Assembly (NCBI RefSeq): GCF_000319575.2
Contig: NC_021291.1
Coordinates: 1,178,001 to 1,242,000 of the forward strand
Length of the DNA stretch: 64,000 bases
Direction of reading: 5' to 3'
From: Spiribacter salinus M19-40
Lineage (GTDB): Bacteria > Pseudomonadota > Gammaproteobacteria > Nitrococcales > Nitrococcaceae
The position numbers were made by a program, and so were the translations under genes. The notes beneath the pieces were generated by a model. That model saw only the letters and a list, made by a program, of their open reading frames with translations, was not told where the DNA came from and did not search any database. Within the stretch, counting starts at the first letter, position 1, and the number at the start of each line of letters is the position of its first letter. Shown here in pieces: positions 18,868-28,449 of the stretch.

Positions 18868-19989
18868 ATGAACAGTGCGTTTCGCGTCATTGTAGGGCTG
18901 TCAGGCGGTGTCGATTCGGCCGTGAGCGCGTGGTTGCTCCGTGAGCAGGGCTACCGCGTCGAGGGTCTGTTCATGAAAAACTGGGAAGACGATGATTCGA
19001 CGAGTCATTGCAACGCCGAAGCAGACTTCGCGGATGCCCGCCAGGTTGCCGATACCCTCGATATCCCGTTGCACCGCGCCAATTTTGCATCCGCCTACCG
19101 GGAAGAGGTCTTCGAGCACTGCCTCGGCGAGTTCCGGGCGGGCCGAACACCGAACCCCGATATCCTGTGCAACCAGCGTATCAAGTTTCGGGCCTTCCTT
19201 GAGTATGCCGAGCGGCTCGGCGCGGATTATGTGGCGACTGGCCATTATGCGGGCATCGGCGGCCCAGCCGGTGCGCACCAGCTCCTGCGGGCCAGCGATC
19301 GTAACAAGGACCAGACCTACTTCCTGTACACCCTCGGACAGGAACCACTGTCGCGTGCGATCTTCCCGCTGGCCAATCTTGCCAAGCCCGAGGTTCGCAG
19401 ACTGGCGGATTCCGCTGGCTTCGGCAACTACGACAAGCCCGATAGCACGGGCATCTGCTTTATTGGTGAGCGTGATTTCCGCGCCTTCCTCGCTCGATAC
19501 ATCAGCACCTCCCCCGGGCCCATTGTGAGTGTCGATGGCGGGGTACTGGGTGAGCACGTCGGACTGGCCTTCTACACGCTTGGGCAGCGTCGCGGGCTTC
19601 ACCTCGGGGGGCATGCCGACCGACCAGGACTGCCATGGTATGTGGCGGAAAAAGATCTGGAAAACAATCGCCTGCTGGTTGCCCAGGGCCACGACCATCC
19701 CGCACTCATGAACATCGGATTGTTTGCCAGCGACTGGCACTGGGTGGATGGACAGGGTCCCATGGGCGAAAAACGCTGCACGGCCCGCCTGCGTCACCGC
19801 CAGCCCGATCAGCCGGCAACGCTGCGCCCAGTCAATGCGGGCCGCTGGCGTGTCGATTTCGATACGCCCCAGCGTGCCGTCGCTCCGGGGCAGTCCGTGG
19901 TTCTGTATGACGGTGAAGTCTGCCTTGGCGGTGGGATCATCGACACGCGTATCCCGGTCCCGGAGGCGAGCGCTGTTGGCGCGGCCTGA
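18868..19989 (+). CDS. mnmA: tRNA-specific 2-thiouridylase MnmA
   Basis: A 373-residue PP-loop ATPase that thiolates U34 of tRNA-Lys, -Glu and -Gln. Seen: PP-loop GLSGGVDSAVSAWLL, the first catalytic cysteine in NPDILCNQRIKF, the second in STGICFIGERDF, and the tRNA-binding region GHYAGIGG. C-terminal beta-barrel domain present. Normal length. It is followed 13 bp later by hflD, a widely conserved pair. Confidence 0.96.
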   Translation: MNSAFRVIVGLSGGVDSAVSAWLLREQGYRVEGLFMKNWEDDDSTSHCNAEADFADARQVADTLDIPLHRANFASAYREEVFEHCLGEFRAGRTPNPDILCNQRIKFRAFLEYAERLGADYVATGHYAGIGGPAGAHQLLRASDRNKDQTYFLYTLGQEPLSRAIFPLANLAKPEVRRLADSAGFGNYDKPDSTGICFIGERDFRAFLARYISTSPGPIVSVDGGVLGEHVGLAFYTLGQRRGLHLGGHADRPGLPWYVAEKDLENNRLLVAQGHDHPALMNIGLFASDWHWVDGQGPMGEKRCTARLRHRQPDQPATLRPVNAGRWRVDFDTPQRAVAPGQSVVLYDGEVCLGGGIIDTRIPVPEASAVGAA

Positions 19990-20002
19990 TGCACAGGAGA
20001 CG

Positions 20003-20593
20003 ATGGCTCTCGCTGCGCTCTTTCAGGCGCTCAGCGAGGTGCGCGGCATTGCCGAGCACGGCCGCCGAGATAGCCGCCGAATCCGACCGTGCCTGCAGGG
20101 GTTACTGGGGGCCTATCAGGGCTCCGTCTCCGAGCTGTATGCCGGCGCTGACGGATTGAGCACGGGGCTGCAAACCCTCGTCGAACATCTATCGCAGCCG
20201 CAAAATTTGCAGCTGACGCGCTATCTGGTCGCCATCATGCAGCTCGAGCGGCGTCTGGCCCGAGATAAGCAGCGGCTCCAGGCGCTGATTAGCGACCTCG
20301 ATCGTGCCCGGAGCCAGGCGCAGTACTTCGACGCGGTTGACCACAGCAACGTGATCGACAATCTCGCCGACATTTACGCTCGGCAGATCAGCCCTCACCG
20401 GCCACGCATTGTGGTTCAGGGCCACGCCCAACACCTACAGGATGCGGGCAACGCCGCCATGATCCGTAGCCTGCTGCTGTCGGCCATCCGCGCGGCGGGA
20501 CTCTGGCGGGCCAATGGCGGGGGCCGGATACGGCTCGTCCTGCAACGGCGCGCGGTTGTGGAGTCTGCCCGAGCGCAGCTGGGTGAGACCTGA
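20003..20593 (+). CDS. hflD: HflD-like high frequency lysogenization protein
   Basis: A 196-residue helical, membrane-associated cytoplasmic protein. In E. coli HflD binds the phage CII activator; its normal cell role is unclear. Recognised from ALAALFQALSEVRGIAEHG, the helical middle LTRYLVAIMQLERRL, and the C-terminal RIRLVLQRRAVVESA. I start it at 20003 (AGGAG five bases before); the longer reading frame upstream lies over mnmA and is spurious. Confidence 0.88.
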   Translation: MALAALFQALSEVRGIAEHGRRDSRRIRPCLQGLLGAYQGSVSELYAGADGLSTGLQTLVEHLSQPQNLQLTRYLVAIMQLERRLARDKQRLQALISDLDRARSQAQYFDAVDHSNVIDNLADIYARQISPHRPRIVVQGHAQHLQDAGNAAMIRSLLLSAIRAAGLWRANGGGRIRLVLQRRAVVESARAQLGET

Positions 20594-20660
20594 TCAGCCA
20601 ACCTGCCATTGCGGCATCGCGTCATGTAAAATATCGATAAGCTGAACGCCCGGAGGAAGC

Positions 20661-23414
20661 ATGAGTAACAGTTACAACGCCCAGAAAACGCTCGATGTGA
20701 ACGGTAAGCGCTATGAGATTTACGCGCTGGACGCGCTGCGCGACCGCTACGACGTCGATCGGCTCCCCTATTCACTGAAAATCCTGCTGGAGAATTTGCT
20801 CCGCAAGGAAGACGGCAAGAACGTCACGACCGAGCAGATCGAGGCGCTCTGCAACTGGGATCCAAAATCAGGTCCAACCGATCAGATTTCGTTCATGCCG
20901 GCCCGTGTGGTGCTCCAGGACTTCACCGGCGTACCCGCGGTTGTTGACCTGGCCGCCATGCGCGATGCCATGAAAAATCTGGGTGGCGACCCTGAGCTCA
21001 TTAACCCGTTGGAGCCAGCGGATTTGGTCATCGACCATTCCGTGATGGTTGACCACTACGGAACGGCCAACGCACTCGACCTAAACTCCAAAATCGAGTT
21101 CAAGCGCAATGAGGAGCGTTACAAGTTCCTGCGCTGGGGCCAGAAGGCGTTTTCAAACTTCCGCGTGGTCCCGCCCGGCACCGGCATCGTCCATCAGGTC
21201 AACCTCGAATACCTCTCGAAAGCGGTATTCACCAAGGAGACCAGTGAGGGAACGTTTGCCTACCCGGACACGCTCGTCGGGACGGACTCGCACACCACGA
21301 TGGTAAACGGCCTGGGCGTGCTTGGCTGGGGCGTCGGTGGCATCGAGGCCGAGGCCGCGATGCTCGGTCAGCCCATCACCATGCTGATCCCTGAGGTCAT
21401 TGGCTTCGAAATCCGCGGTTCTCTGCGCGAGGGCGCAACGGCCACCGACCTGGTACTGACGGTTACGGAAATGCTCCGTAAAAAAGGTGTTGTCGGTAAG
21501 TTCGTCGAGTTCTTCGGCGATGGTCTGGATAATCTGCCCCTGGCTGATCGCGCCACCATCGGCAATATGGCGCCGGAATACGGCGCGACCTGCGGCATCT
21601 TCCCGATCGACGCTGAGACTGTTGAATACCTCCGCAGCTCTGGCCGCGAGGAAGAGACCATCGAACTGGTGGAAGCCTACGCCCGCGAGCAGGGCATGTG
21701 GCGCGAGACCGGCGCTCGCCATGCCGACTACAGCGATGTCGTCACCCTCGATCTGAGTGAGGTGGTGCCCAGCATCGCAGGGCCCAAGCGCCCTCAGGAT
21801 CGCATTGCGCTCACGGATGCGAAGCGCTCGTTCCTGAACTACCTCGAAGAGGAGCTCACGGCGCGGGGCACGATGCCCAATGCCGATGAAGCACGGTTCG
21901 AGGGCGAAGGCGGTGACACCGCACCCGGTAATCAGTTCTGGCACGAAGCCGGTGCCGTCAACGTCGAGCTGGACGGTGAGCAGCAGATGCTCAAGCACGG
22001 CGATGTTGTGATCGCGGCCATCACCTCGTGTACCAACACGTCTAACCCAGCTGTGCTGGTGGCGGCGGGGCTCGTGGCCCAGAAGGCCCACGAGCGGGGG
22101 CTGACCACGAAACCGTGGGTCAAGACCTCCTTTGCTCCAGGCTCGCAGGTCGTCCCGGCCTATCTGGGCAAAGCCGGGCTCATGAAGCCGCTGGAAGATC
22201 TCGGATTTGATGTGGTCGGCTTTGGCTGCACCACCTGTATCGGTAACTCCGGCCCCTTGCCGGAGACGATCAGTGAGGCGATCCGTGAGGGCGACCTGAT
22301 GGTCTCGGGTGTGCTCTCCGGCAACCGCAACTTTGAAGGCCGCATTCACCCGGATGTCCAAGCCAATTACCTGGCCTCTCCGCCCCTGGTTGTGGCCTAT
22401 GCCCTGGCTGGCACCGTCACGCGTGACCTGTCCACCGAGCCGCTGGGCACTGACCCGAATGGTGAGCCGGTCTATCTGAAAGACGTGTGGCCAAGCCAGA
22501 AGGAAATTGCGGACATTATCGAGAAGCACATCAACTCGGACATGTACCGCGAGCAGTATGCCAATGTGTTCGAAGGCTCTGAGGCCTGGCGCAAACTGCC
22601 GGCGCCCGAGGGTGAGATCTATGAGTGGCCCGACTCCACTTATGTACGCAACCCCCCTTACTTCGAAGGCATGGGGCTGGAGCCGAGTGAGATCTCGGAG
22701 ATTCGCCAGGCGCGCTGCCTTGTGAAAGTAGGTGATTCCATCACCACCGATCACATCTCACCGGCCGGTGCGATTAAAGCCGACAGTCCAGCCGGGCAGT
22801 ACCTGCAGGATCTTGGCGTTATGCCGCAGGACTTCAACAGCTACGGCTCCCGGCGCGGCAACCATGAGGTCATGATGCGTGGCACGTTCGCGAACGTGCG
22901 CCTCAAAAACGAGCTTGCGCCTGGCACACAGGGCAGCTGGACGACCTACTTCCCGAATGGCGAGCAGACGTCGATCTACGATGCGGCGATGCGCTACAAG
23001 CAGGAAGGCACACCGCTCGTTGTCCTCGCGGGTAAGGAGTACGGAACCGGCTCCAGCCGTGACTGGGCTGCGAAGGGCACCGCCTTGCTGGGGGTCCGCA
23101 TGGTGATCGCTGAGAGTTATGAGCGGATTCACCGCTCTAACCTTGTCGGTTTTGGCGTCGTCCCCCTGCAGTTCAATGAGGGCGACAGTGCCGAATCCCT
23201 GAGCCTGACCGGTGAGGAGACCTTCAGCATCGGCAGCCTGGAAGCAGAGCCCACCATGGTTACCGTTCGGGCTGTCACACCCGATGGCGAGGTGAAAAGC
23301 TTCGAGGCGAAGGTCCGGGTGGACACCCCGACCGAGTGGGACTACTTCCGCAACGGCGGCATCCTGCACTATGTATTGCGGGAGCTTGCGAATCGGTCTC
23401 AGGCGGCAGCCTGA
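20661..23414 (+). CDS. acnA: Aconitate hydratase A
   Basis: A 917-residue [4Fe-4S] enzyme interconverting citrate and isocitrate in the TCA and glyoxylate cycles. Cluster cysteines are in [10 protein letters not shown] and [13 protein letters not shown]; active-site blocks include [20 protein letters not shown] and [16 protein letters not shown]. The IRP/AcnA-type N-terminus ([19 protein letters not shown]) separates it from AcnB. A strong GGAGGA site precedes the ATG, and a perfect terminator follows. Confidence 0.97.
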   Translation: MSNSYNAQKTLDVNGKRYEIYALDALRDRYDVDRLPYSLKILLENLLRKEDGKNVTTEQIEALCNWDPKSGPTDQISFMPARVVLQDFTGVPAVVDLAAMRDAMKNLGGDPELINPLEPADLVIDHSVMVDHYGTANALDLNSKIEFKRNEERYKFLRWGQKAFSNFRVVPPGTGIVHQVNLEYLSKAVFTKETSEGTFAYPDTLVGTDSHTTMVNGLGVLGWGVGGIEAEAAMLGQPITMLIPEVIGFEIRGSLREGATATDLVLTVTEMLRKKGVVGKFVEFFGDGLDNLPLADRATIGNMAPEYGATCGIFPIDAETVEYLRSSGREEETIELVEAYAREQGMWRETGARHADYSDVVTLDLSEVVPSIAGPKRPQDRIALTDAKRSFLNYLEEELTARGTMPNADEARFEGEGGDTAPGNQFWHEAGAVNVELDGEQQMLKHGDVVIAAITSCTNTSNPAVLVAAGLVAQKAHERGLTTKPWVKTSFAPGSQVVPAYLGKAGLMKPLEDLGFDVVGFGCTTCIGNSGPLPETISEAIREGDLMVSGVLSGNRNFEGRIHPDVQANYLASPPLVVAYALAGTVTRDLSTEPLGTDPNGEPVYLKDVWPSQKEIADIIEKHINSDMYREQYANVFEGSEAWRKLPAPEGEIYEWPDSTYVRNPPYFEGMGLEPSEISEIRQARCLVKVGDSITTDHISPAGAIKADSPAGQYLQDLGVMPQDFNSYGSRRGNHEVMMRGTFANVRLKNELAPGTQGSWTTYFPNGEQTSIYDAAMRYKQEGTPLVVLAGKEYGTGSSRDWAAKGTALLGVRMVIAESYERIHRSNLVGFGVVPLQFNEGDSAESLSLTGEETFSIGSLEAEPTMVTVRAVTPDGEVKSFEAKVRVDTPTEWDYFRNGGILHYVLRELANRSQAAA

Positions 23415-23451
23415 AAGGACGCAAACGCCACCGTGGGCAGAAATGCCCATC

Positions 23452-23480
23452 AAAAAACCCGGCACTGAGCCGGGTTTTTT
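23452..23480 (+). terminator. Rho-independent terminator after acnA
   Basis: A perfect 12-bp inverted repeat, AAAAAACCCGGC / GCCGGGTTTTTT, with loop ACTGA. It ends in a T-run on both strands, so it can terminate acnA on the plus strand and the TRAP operon arriving on the minus strand. Confidence 0.9.
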
Positions 23481-23514
23481 GTTTCTGAATTTCTTACGAC
23501 GTGCCGCGTTGGTA

Positions 23515-23679
23515 CTAGTTCCGCTTCAGCGCAATATGGCGCCACGTGTCATAGGTGGCCAACGCTGCACAACCACCAATGACGATTATTAGGTCGATGT
23601 GAGGCACAAACAAGGGCACCACAATTAGGAACGCGCCCAACATCAACAGGCCAATCACGGCCATGATTCGATCAGTCAT
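23515..23679 (-). CDS. 54-residue two-helix membrane protein at the end of the TRAP/amidase operon
   Basis: A short reading frame below common ORF cutoffs. The product starts MTDRIMAVIGLLMLGAFLIV and has two hydrophobic segments (about residues 6-26 and 28-42) around a PHIDL turn, ending in a charged tail TYDTWRHIALKRN. Evidence that it is a gene: AGGAGA seven bases before the ATG, an ATGA overlap with the amidase stop, membrane-protein composition, and its position just before the shared terminator. I do not recognise a family. Plausible roles are an accessory subunit of the TRAP transporter or a membrane anchor; neither is shown. Confidence 0.7.
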   Translation of the reverse strand: MTDRIMAVIGLLMLGAFLIVVPLFVPHIDLIIVIGGCAALATYDTWRHIALKRN

Positions 23680-25034
23680 GTCTCGTTCTCCTCATCCGAG
23701 GTGCACTGTGTCATCAGCCACCGTGCTGTCCTGAGTAATCTTGCGTCTTGTCCGTGGGCGCCAACAAGCTGAACGCCGACAGGCAACCCGTTAACACCCG
23801 TTAGAAGCGGTAATGTGATCGTTGGCAGCCCACACAAAGTCCACAGCGTGCAAAAAATCGGGTCACCTGTGGTGCTCAAGTCAGCAGGCGCTTCACCTGG
23901 CGCGGCCGGCGTAATGATCGCGTCGAAGCGCTCGAACAAGGGCTCCAATGCCTCGAGCAATACAAGCTGCATGTCCCGGGCGGCAAGATAATCAACGGCC
24001 GGAATGGCCTGACCTTGGGCCATGAGTGATTTGAAAACATCACTCACCTGCTCAGGATCCCGCTCAGCATAGTGACCCAGGTTCCGAGTCATTTCACTGG
24101 CCATGATGGTGGCGAGCCATCCAGCGCCCCGACCAAACACCTCAGGCAAGGCCGTCTCGACCCCGTGGGAACCCAGCATCTCGATAAGTTCGGAAAACCC
24201 CTCAACAGTTGCCGGCTCAAGTCGCTCACTAAACGGGGTATGAACCATCGCAATGTCGGGCGTGACCGGCGGCGCGGATAGCGCGGTATCGAGAAGCGGG
24301 CCGGGATTGAGGTTACAACCCTCATCTCGACCATCCGGTCCCATCACGGCTGCCGCCAATGCGACATCGTCGATACTCCGGGCAAAAAAACCAACTTGAT
24401 CGAGCGATTGAGCGGCGCTGAGAACACCTGTCCTCGGGACTGCACCAAAACTCGGCTTGTATCCCACCACACCGCAGAATGCCGCCGGGCGTATGACCGA
24501 ACCATTGGTCTGCGTACCCACCGTGAACGGCACCATGCCCGAGGCAACCGCAGCGGCTGAGCCGCTTGAAGAGCCACCTGGCGTGCGAGCCGTATCGTGG
24601 GGGTTGGTCGTGGGTCCCGGATGAAAATACGCCAGCTCACTCGTAACGGTTTTACCCAGTATCACCGCACCTGCATTGCGCAGGCGCTGAACGAGTGTCG
24701 CGTCCTCCAGCGGTCTTTTCCCGGCATCGAGGGCCGTACCATTCTCGGTGGGCATGCCTCGCGCATCGATAATGTCTTTAAGACCGATCGGGACCCCGTG
24801 GAGTGGTCCCAAAGGTAATCCTCGTGCCCGTCGGCGATCAGCTTCTTTGGCCTGCATAAGGGCCTGCTGGCCGTCATAGTGGGCCCAGGCATGGATCGCC
24901 GGCTCCATCGACTCAATGCGCGCAAGACAGGCATTGGTTGCCTGCTCCGCTGACAGAACCCCGTCGCCTAGCTGTTGCACCAGCTGTCTGGCGGTCAGGG
25001 TGGCTGGATCAGCCGTTGGAATACGCTTAACCAT
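23676..25034 (-). CDS. Amidase-signature family hydrolase
   Basis: A 452-residue enzyme hydrolysing an amide of unknown identity. The Ser-cisSer-Lys triad is visible: Lys in PIGLKDIIDARGMPTENG, cis-Ser and nucleophile region in RTPGGSSSGSAAAVA and GTQTNGSVIRPAAFCGVVGY. The core is AtzF/GatA-like but without GatB/GatC partners here. I take the ATG at 25034, which overlaps the dctM stop by 8 bp (ATGGTTAA); the longer frame runs into dctM. Cytoplasmic. Its place behind a TRAP transporter suggests it processes the imported compound. Confidence 0.88.
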   Translation of the reverse strand: MVKRIPTADPATLTARQLVQQLGDGVLSAEQATNACLARIESMEPAIHAWAHYDGQQALMQAKEADRRRARGLPLGPLHGVPIGLKDIIDARGMPTENGTALDAGKRPLEDATLVQRLRNAGAVILGKTVTSELAYFHPGPTTNPHDTARTPGGSSSGSAAAVASGMVPFTVGTQTNGSVIRPAAFCGVVGYKPSFGAVPRTGVLSAAQSLDQVGFFARSIDDVALAAAVMGPDGRDEGCNLNPGPLLDTALSAPPVTPDIAMVHTPFSERLEPATVEGFSELIEMLGSHGVETALPEVFGRGAGWLATIMASEMTRNLGHYAERDPEQVSDVFKSLMAQGQAIPAVDYLAARDMQLVLLEALEPLFERFDAIITPAAPGEAPADLSTTGDPIFCTLWTLCGLPTITLPLLTGVNGLPVGVQLVGAHGQDARLLRTARWLMTQCTSDEENET

Positions 25035-26445
25035 AAATCGTATCTGGCAACCAGAAGACAATCTGTGGGAACACGTAGAGCACAACCATCGCCACCACGA
25101 CGAACAGCAAGAACGGCATACAGCCCTTGAATATCTCAATCAACTGCACCGAGGGCGGCGCTATCCCTTTGAGGTAGTACGCTGACATGGCCATCGGCGG
25201 TGTCAGGAAGGAGGTCTGGAGATTCAGCGCTACGAGAATGCCGAAAAACAATGGATCCACGCCGAAGATATCCAGCAATGGCAGGAAAATCGGCACAAAA
25301 ATGATAATGATCTCGGACCACTCAAGCGGCCATCCCAGCAGGAAAATAATGAGCTGAGCAAGGATCAGGAACGTGATGGTATTCAGGTCCAGACCGACCA
25401 CGAACTCGGTGATCAAGTGCTCGCCACCCAGGTACGAGAACACAGACGAGAACGTCCAGGACCCAACGAACAGCCAACACACCATCGCAGTGGTCTTGAG
25501 TGTGAGGTAAACCGACTCTCGCAGCTTGTCCCAAGTGAGCGCTCGGTAGAGAGCCGACAACGCCAAACCACCCAAAGCCCCAGCCGATGCAGCCTCAGTT
25601 GGCGTCGCCAGACCAAACAGGATCGACCCGAGCACTGCCATAATCAGCACGGCAAGCGGCACGAATGACGTAATCATCATCCACATCAGCCTCCCGAACG
25701 ATAAATCGCCAACTTCTTCATTCGTTGGCTTCGGCGCTGCAGACGGCTGGAGGATGCTTCGTACCACAATGTAAGTGACATAAAGCCCAGCGAGCAGAAG
25801 GCCCGGGAAAAGCGCACCGGCATAAAGCCGCACAATCGATGTGCCCGACGCCGCTGCATACACGATCAACATGATCGAAGGTGGTATCAGGATGCCCAAT
25901 GTCCCACCGGCACAGATAACGCCTGATGCGAAGGACTGGTTATACCGGGCGTTAAGCATCGCGGGCAGCGCCAGCAAACCCATCAACGTCACGACCGCGC
26001 CCACAATGCCGGTCGCTGTCGCAAATAACGTACAGGTGATGAGCGCGGCGACGGCCATGGCCCCAGGCACCCGTCGCGCAGCAATATACAAGGTCGAAAA
26101 AAGACGCTCGACAATGTTGGACCGCTCAACGATATAGCCCATGAAAAGAAACAGCGGGACCGCCGTGAGCACTTCGTTTGCCATCACCGAATAGGTTTGG
26201 TTAACAAACAAGTCAAAAATCCGGCTGTTTAAAAAGCCATTCAAATAGGCCAGCCAAACCTCAAACCCTTCGGCACCCTGCTCAACCAGCCTTTCATAAC
26301 CGATCCACATCCGATCAGCATTAAAATAGGCGTAGTAGCCGAACCCGATCCCCAGGGCCATCAGCGTAAACGCGATAGGAAACCCGAGGAATATAAAGAG
26401 GATGAAGATCCCTAGCATCAGGATCCCGATTTGAGGATCGCTCAT
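25027..26445 (-). CDS. dctM: TRAP transporter large permease DctM
   Basis: A 472-residue inner-membrane protein with about twelve helices, the sodium-coupled transport subunit of a tripartite TRAP system. Recognised from FLGFPIAFTLMALGIGF at the N-terminus, GGTLGILIPPSIMLIVYA, PTEAASAGALGGL and FLTPPMAMSAYYLKG. An extra segment near residues 45-90 makes it longer than the usual ~430, as in several keto-acid/aromatic-acid TRAP systems. Its ATG overlaps the dctQ stop by 4 bp. Confidence 0.94.
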   Translation of the reverse strand: MSDPQIGILMLGIFILFIFLGFPIAFTLMALGIGFGYYAYFNADRMWIGYERLVEQGAEGFEVWLAYLNGFLNSRIFDLFVNQTYSVMANEVLTAVPLFLFMGYIVERSNIVERLFSTLYIAARRVPGAMAVAALITCTLFATATGIVGAVVTLMGLLALPAMLNARYNQSFASGVICAGGTLGILIPPSIMLIVYAAASGTSIVRLYAGALFPGLLLAGLYVTYIVVRSILQPSAAPKPTNEEVGDLSFGRLMWMMITSFVPLAVLIMAVLGSILFGLATPTEAASAGALGGLALSALYRALTWDKLRESVYLTLKTTAMVCWLFVGSWTFSSVFSYLGGEHLITEFVVGLDLNTITFLILAQLIIFLLGWPLEWSEIIIIFVPIFLPLLDIFGVDPLFFGILVALNLQTSFLTPPMAMSAYYLKGIAPPSVQLIEIFKGCMPFLLFVVVAMVVLYVFPQIVFWLPDTIYG

Positions 26446-27044
26446 CGGTTACTCACTCCGGTATTCGGTGTATTCAGATCTTCTTGATAGCCCTGCTCAA
26501 GGAGCTGGTCCTCCAGCTCCGTAACATCGTTCACATCAGGCGGCCATTCGCCTGATCGAATGCAGACGATACAACGGAGGACCTGGGCTACCCCTTGGAT
26601 GAGCAGTAGCGCTCCTCCAACCACTAGCATCGTTTTGAAGTGAAAGATCGGGATGCCTGCTGGAGAAAAAGAGCTCACTTCCATGTACCGCCAGGAACGC
26701 GCTGCGTAACTGGCACCTGCGAAGACGAGCGCGAGAACGCCCGGGAAGAAAAAAAGGAAATAAAGGATTAACTCAACAATGGCTTGGGTTCTTGGCTTCC
26801 AAAGCCGATAAAGGAAATCGCCACGAACGTGCGCATTCCGCGAAAGCGTGTAAGCGCCACCAACCATAAACAAAGTGCCGTACAGGATATAGGACATGTC
26901 ATATGCCCAGGCCGTTGGCGCAGTAAAGAGGTAACGCGATAGCACCTCGTAGCCCATACCAAAGGCCATCAGAAGAATCAGCCAGGCAAAGCTCCGCCCA
27001 ACCCAGGTCGTGAATCGGTCGATAAAGTGAATGGTTTGAAGCAT
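26442..27044 (-). CDS. dctQ: TRAP transporter small permease DctQ
   Basis: A 200-residue protein with four membrane helices. The conserved block GMGYEVLSRYLFTAPTAWAY and LSRNAHVRGDFLYR are typical of DctQ subunits. It partners DctM in the membrane. A strong terminator/attenuator hairpin separates it from the upstream binding-protein gene. Confidence 0.92.
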   Translation of the reverse strand: MLQTIHFIDRFTTWVGRSFAWLILLMAFGMGYEVLSRYLFTAPTAWAYDMSYILYGTLFMVGGAYTLSRNAHVRGDFLYRLWKPRTQAIVELILYFLFFFPGVLALVFAGASYAARSWRYMEVSSFSPAGIPIFHFKTMLVVGGALLLIQGVAQVLRCIVCIRSGEWPPDVNDVTELEDQLLEQGYQEDLNTPNTGVSNR

Positions 27045-27067
27045 AGGGCGCTCTTGATAGCCGACAT

Positions 27068-27100
27068 AAAAAAACTGCCCCGGCCAAAAGGCCGAGGCAG
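27068..27100 (-). terminator. Intergenic terminator/attenuator between dctP and dctQ
   Basis: On the minus strand CTGCCTCGGCC-TTTT-GGCCGGGGCAG forms an 11-bp stem (one G-U pair), followed by seven T. It lies between the binding protein and the permeases, so most transcripts should end after dctP, giving excess binding protein, with read-through for the membrane genes. Confidence 0.85.
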
Positions 27101-27121
27101 GTCATTGGGCTCGAACACGCT

Positions 27122-28297
27122 TTACATGTTCAGCCGGCCTGGGAAGAAGTGCTCGTAGGCGAGCTGCAGGTCCGGCTGGTTCATGAGCTCGTAGAATACC
27201 GTGCGCTCGACCCACTCCTTCTGGCTCTCCATGCACCGACGGGAGAACTCATCCTCTTCAAGCGTTGGAATGAGCGTGCTCCAAGCCTCCAGCTGTGCTG
27301 CGAGGATCTCGTCGGACGTCCGATGAACGGTAACACCCGACTCCGTCTGAAGTGCCTGCAGGTCCGCCGAATAGCGGTCGAGTGCAGAGGCTGTATTCGA
27401 TGTCGACGCGGCCTCAACGGCATGGATGAGGATGGCCCGCAGGTCATCATCAAGACTGTCGAGCATATCCCGGTTAAACAACCACTCAAACGACTCACTG
27501 GCCTGGTGATAAGACCCCAGGTAGTAGTTCTTGGCCACGTCCTGAGCACCGAAATCGCTATCGGACGACGGGTTGTTGAACTCGAATGCGTCGATGACGC
27601 CACGCTCCATGGCCGGAACGATCTCGCCACCCGGCAACTGCGCGACGGCCATGCCCATCTCCTGCAGGAGGTCCGCAGCAAGGCCCACGGTTCGATACTT
27701 GAGGCCCTCGATATCGGACACCGATGTGACATCGTCATTTTTAAACCAGCCGAATGGCTGAGAAGGCATCGGGAAGCCGAAATAACCCTCAACGTTGAAG
27801 CCCATGATGTCTTGAACGAGTTCGCGGTAGAGCTCTTTACCACCGCCTGCGTACCACCACGACATCATGTTGTTGGCATCGCCACCCCAGACCGGGCCAG
27901 TACCGAACAAGGATGCCGCTTTGTTCTTGCCATACCAGTAAACCGGCACATCATGGCCGATATCCAGAAGGCCATCGCTCACCGCATCCATGAGCTGGAA
28001 GGTTCCGACCACGGCGCCTGATGGCAGAAGGTCGATCTGAATGCGGCCGCCGGACATGCTGTGGACGCGATCAACATACTCCTGGGCGAAGTCCTGCCAG
28101 ATATTGCTGGCGCCCCAGGCGGTCTGCATTTTCAGCACAATTGGCGACTGCGCATGCACGTAAGGTGCACCGACGATCGTCGTTCCGGCAGCAGCGACAC
28201 CACCAGCTGCGGCGAGACTGCCCTTTAGAAATTTGCGACGTGAACCGTCTGGCTCCGTCGACTTCGCACTGACGTTGTCCACTTTGGAATCGGTCAT
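27122..28297 (-). CDS. dctP: TRAP transporter substrate-binding protein DctP (TakP-like)
   Basis: A 391-residue periplasmic receptor. The N-terminus has a twin-arginine signal, SRRKFLKGSLAAAGG, with cleavage likely after YVHAQ, so it is exported folded. Ligand-contact blocks LKYRTVGLAADLLQEMG and GGEIVPAMERGVIDAFEFNN closely resemble TakP-type receptors for 2-oxo acids and similar monocarboxylates, but I cannot fix the substrate. A GAGGAGGAG site precedes the ATG. It heads the dctPQM-amidase operon and has inverted repeats in its upstream region. Confidence 0.92.
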   Translation of the reverse strand: MTDSKVDNVSAKSTEPDGSRRKFLKGSLAAAGGVAAAGTTIVGAPYVHAQSPIVLKMQTAWGASNIWQDFAQEYVDRVHSMSGGRIQIDLLPSGAVVGTFQLMDAVSDGLLDIGHDVPVYWYGKNKAASLFGTGPVWGGDANNMMSWWYAGGGKELYRELVQDIMGFNVEGYFGFPMPSQPFGWFKNDDVTSVSDIEGLKYRTVGLAADLLQEMGMAVAQLPGGEIVPAMERGVIDAFEFNNPSSDSDFGAQDVAKNYYLGSYHQASESFEWLFNRDMLDSLDDDLRAILIHAVEAASTSNTASALDRYSADLQALQTESGVTVHRTSDEILAAQLEAWSTLIPTLEEDEFSRRCMESQKEWVERTVFYELMNQPDLQLAYEHFFPGRLNM

Positions 28298-28354
28298 GCT
28301 GCGCTCTCCTCCTCAATGTTGGTACGCACCCCATTGTCGCGGGGCATCGGCAGC

Positions 28355-28390
28355 ACCAATTATTGATCCCCGCAGGGCTCGATAATTGGT
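28355..28390. promoter_or_regulatory. Long inverted repeat upstream of dctP, candidate operator
   Basis: ACCAATTAT and ATAATTGGT form a perfect 9-bp inverted repeat separated by 18 bases, with an inner CCC/GGG repeat. The ACCAAT/ATTGGT arms resemble GntR-family operator halves. On the minus strand TTGGTG within it could be the dctP -35, so binding would block the promoter. No T-run follows, so it is not an intrinsic terminator for glcB. Confidence 0.45.
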
Positions 28391-28403
28391 CTGTCCACGA
28401 AAT

Positions 28404-28440
28404 AGATCATATCTGTGCCCTTCGAGCAAATCACATTTGC
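28404..28440. promoter_or_regulatory. Two short palindromes between glcB and dctP
   Basis: AGAT-CAT-ATCT (28404-28414) and GCAAAT-CAC-ATTTGC (28426-28440) are perfect short palindromes in the 152-bp gap. They could be extra operator sites for the TRAP operon or a 3' structure of the glcB message. I cannot tell which. Confidence 0.3.
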
Positions 28441-28449
28441 ACCTGGGGC

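Noticed and set aside
19724-20002. N-terminal extension of hflD over mnmA
   Set aside because: It lies in another frame of mnmA, and AGGAG plus a normal HflD N-terminus favour 20003.
21153-22754. Long open frame (533 codons) antisense to acnA
   Set aside because: It mirrors acnA codon by codon in a high-GC gene, has no recognisable domain and no ribosome site; acnA is certain on the other strand.
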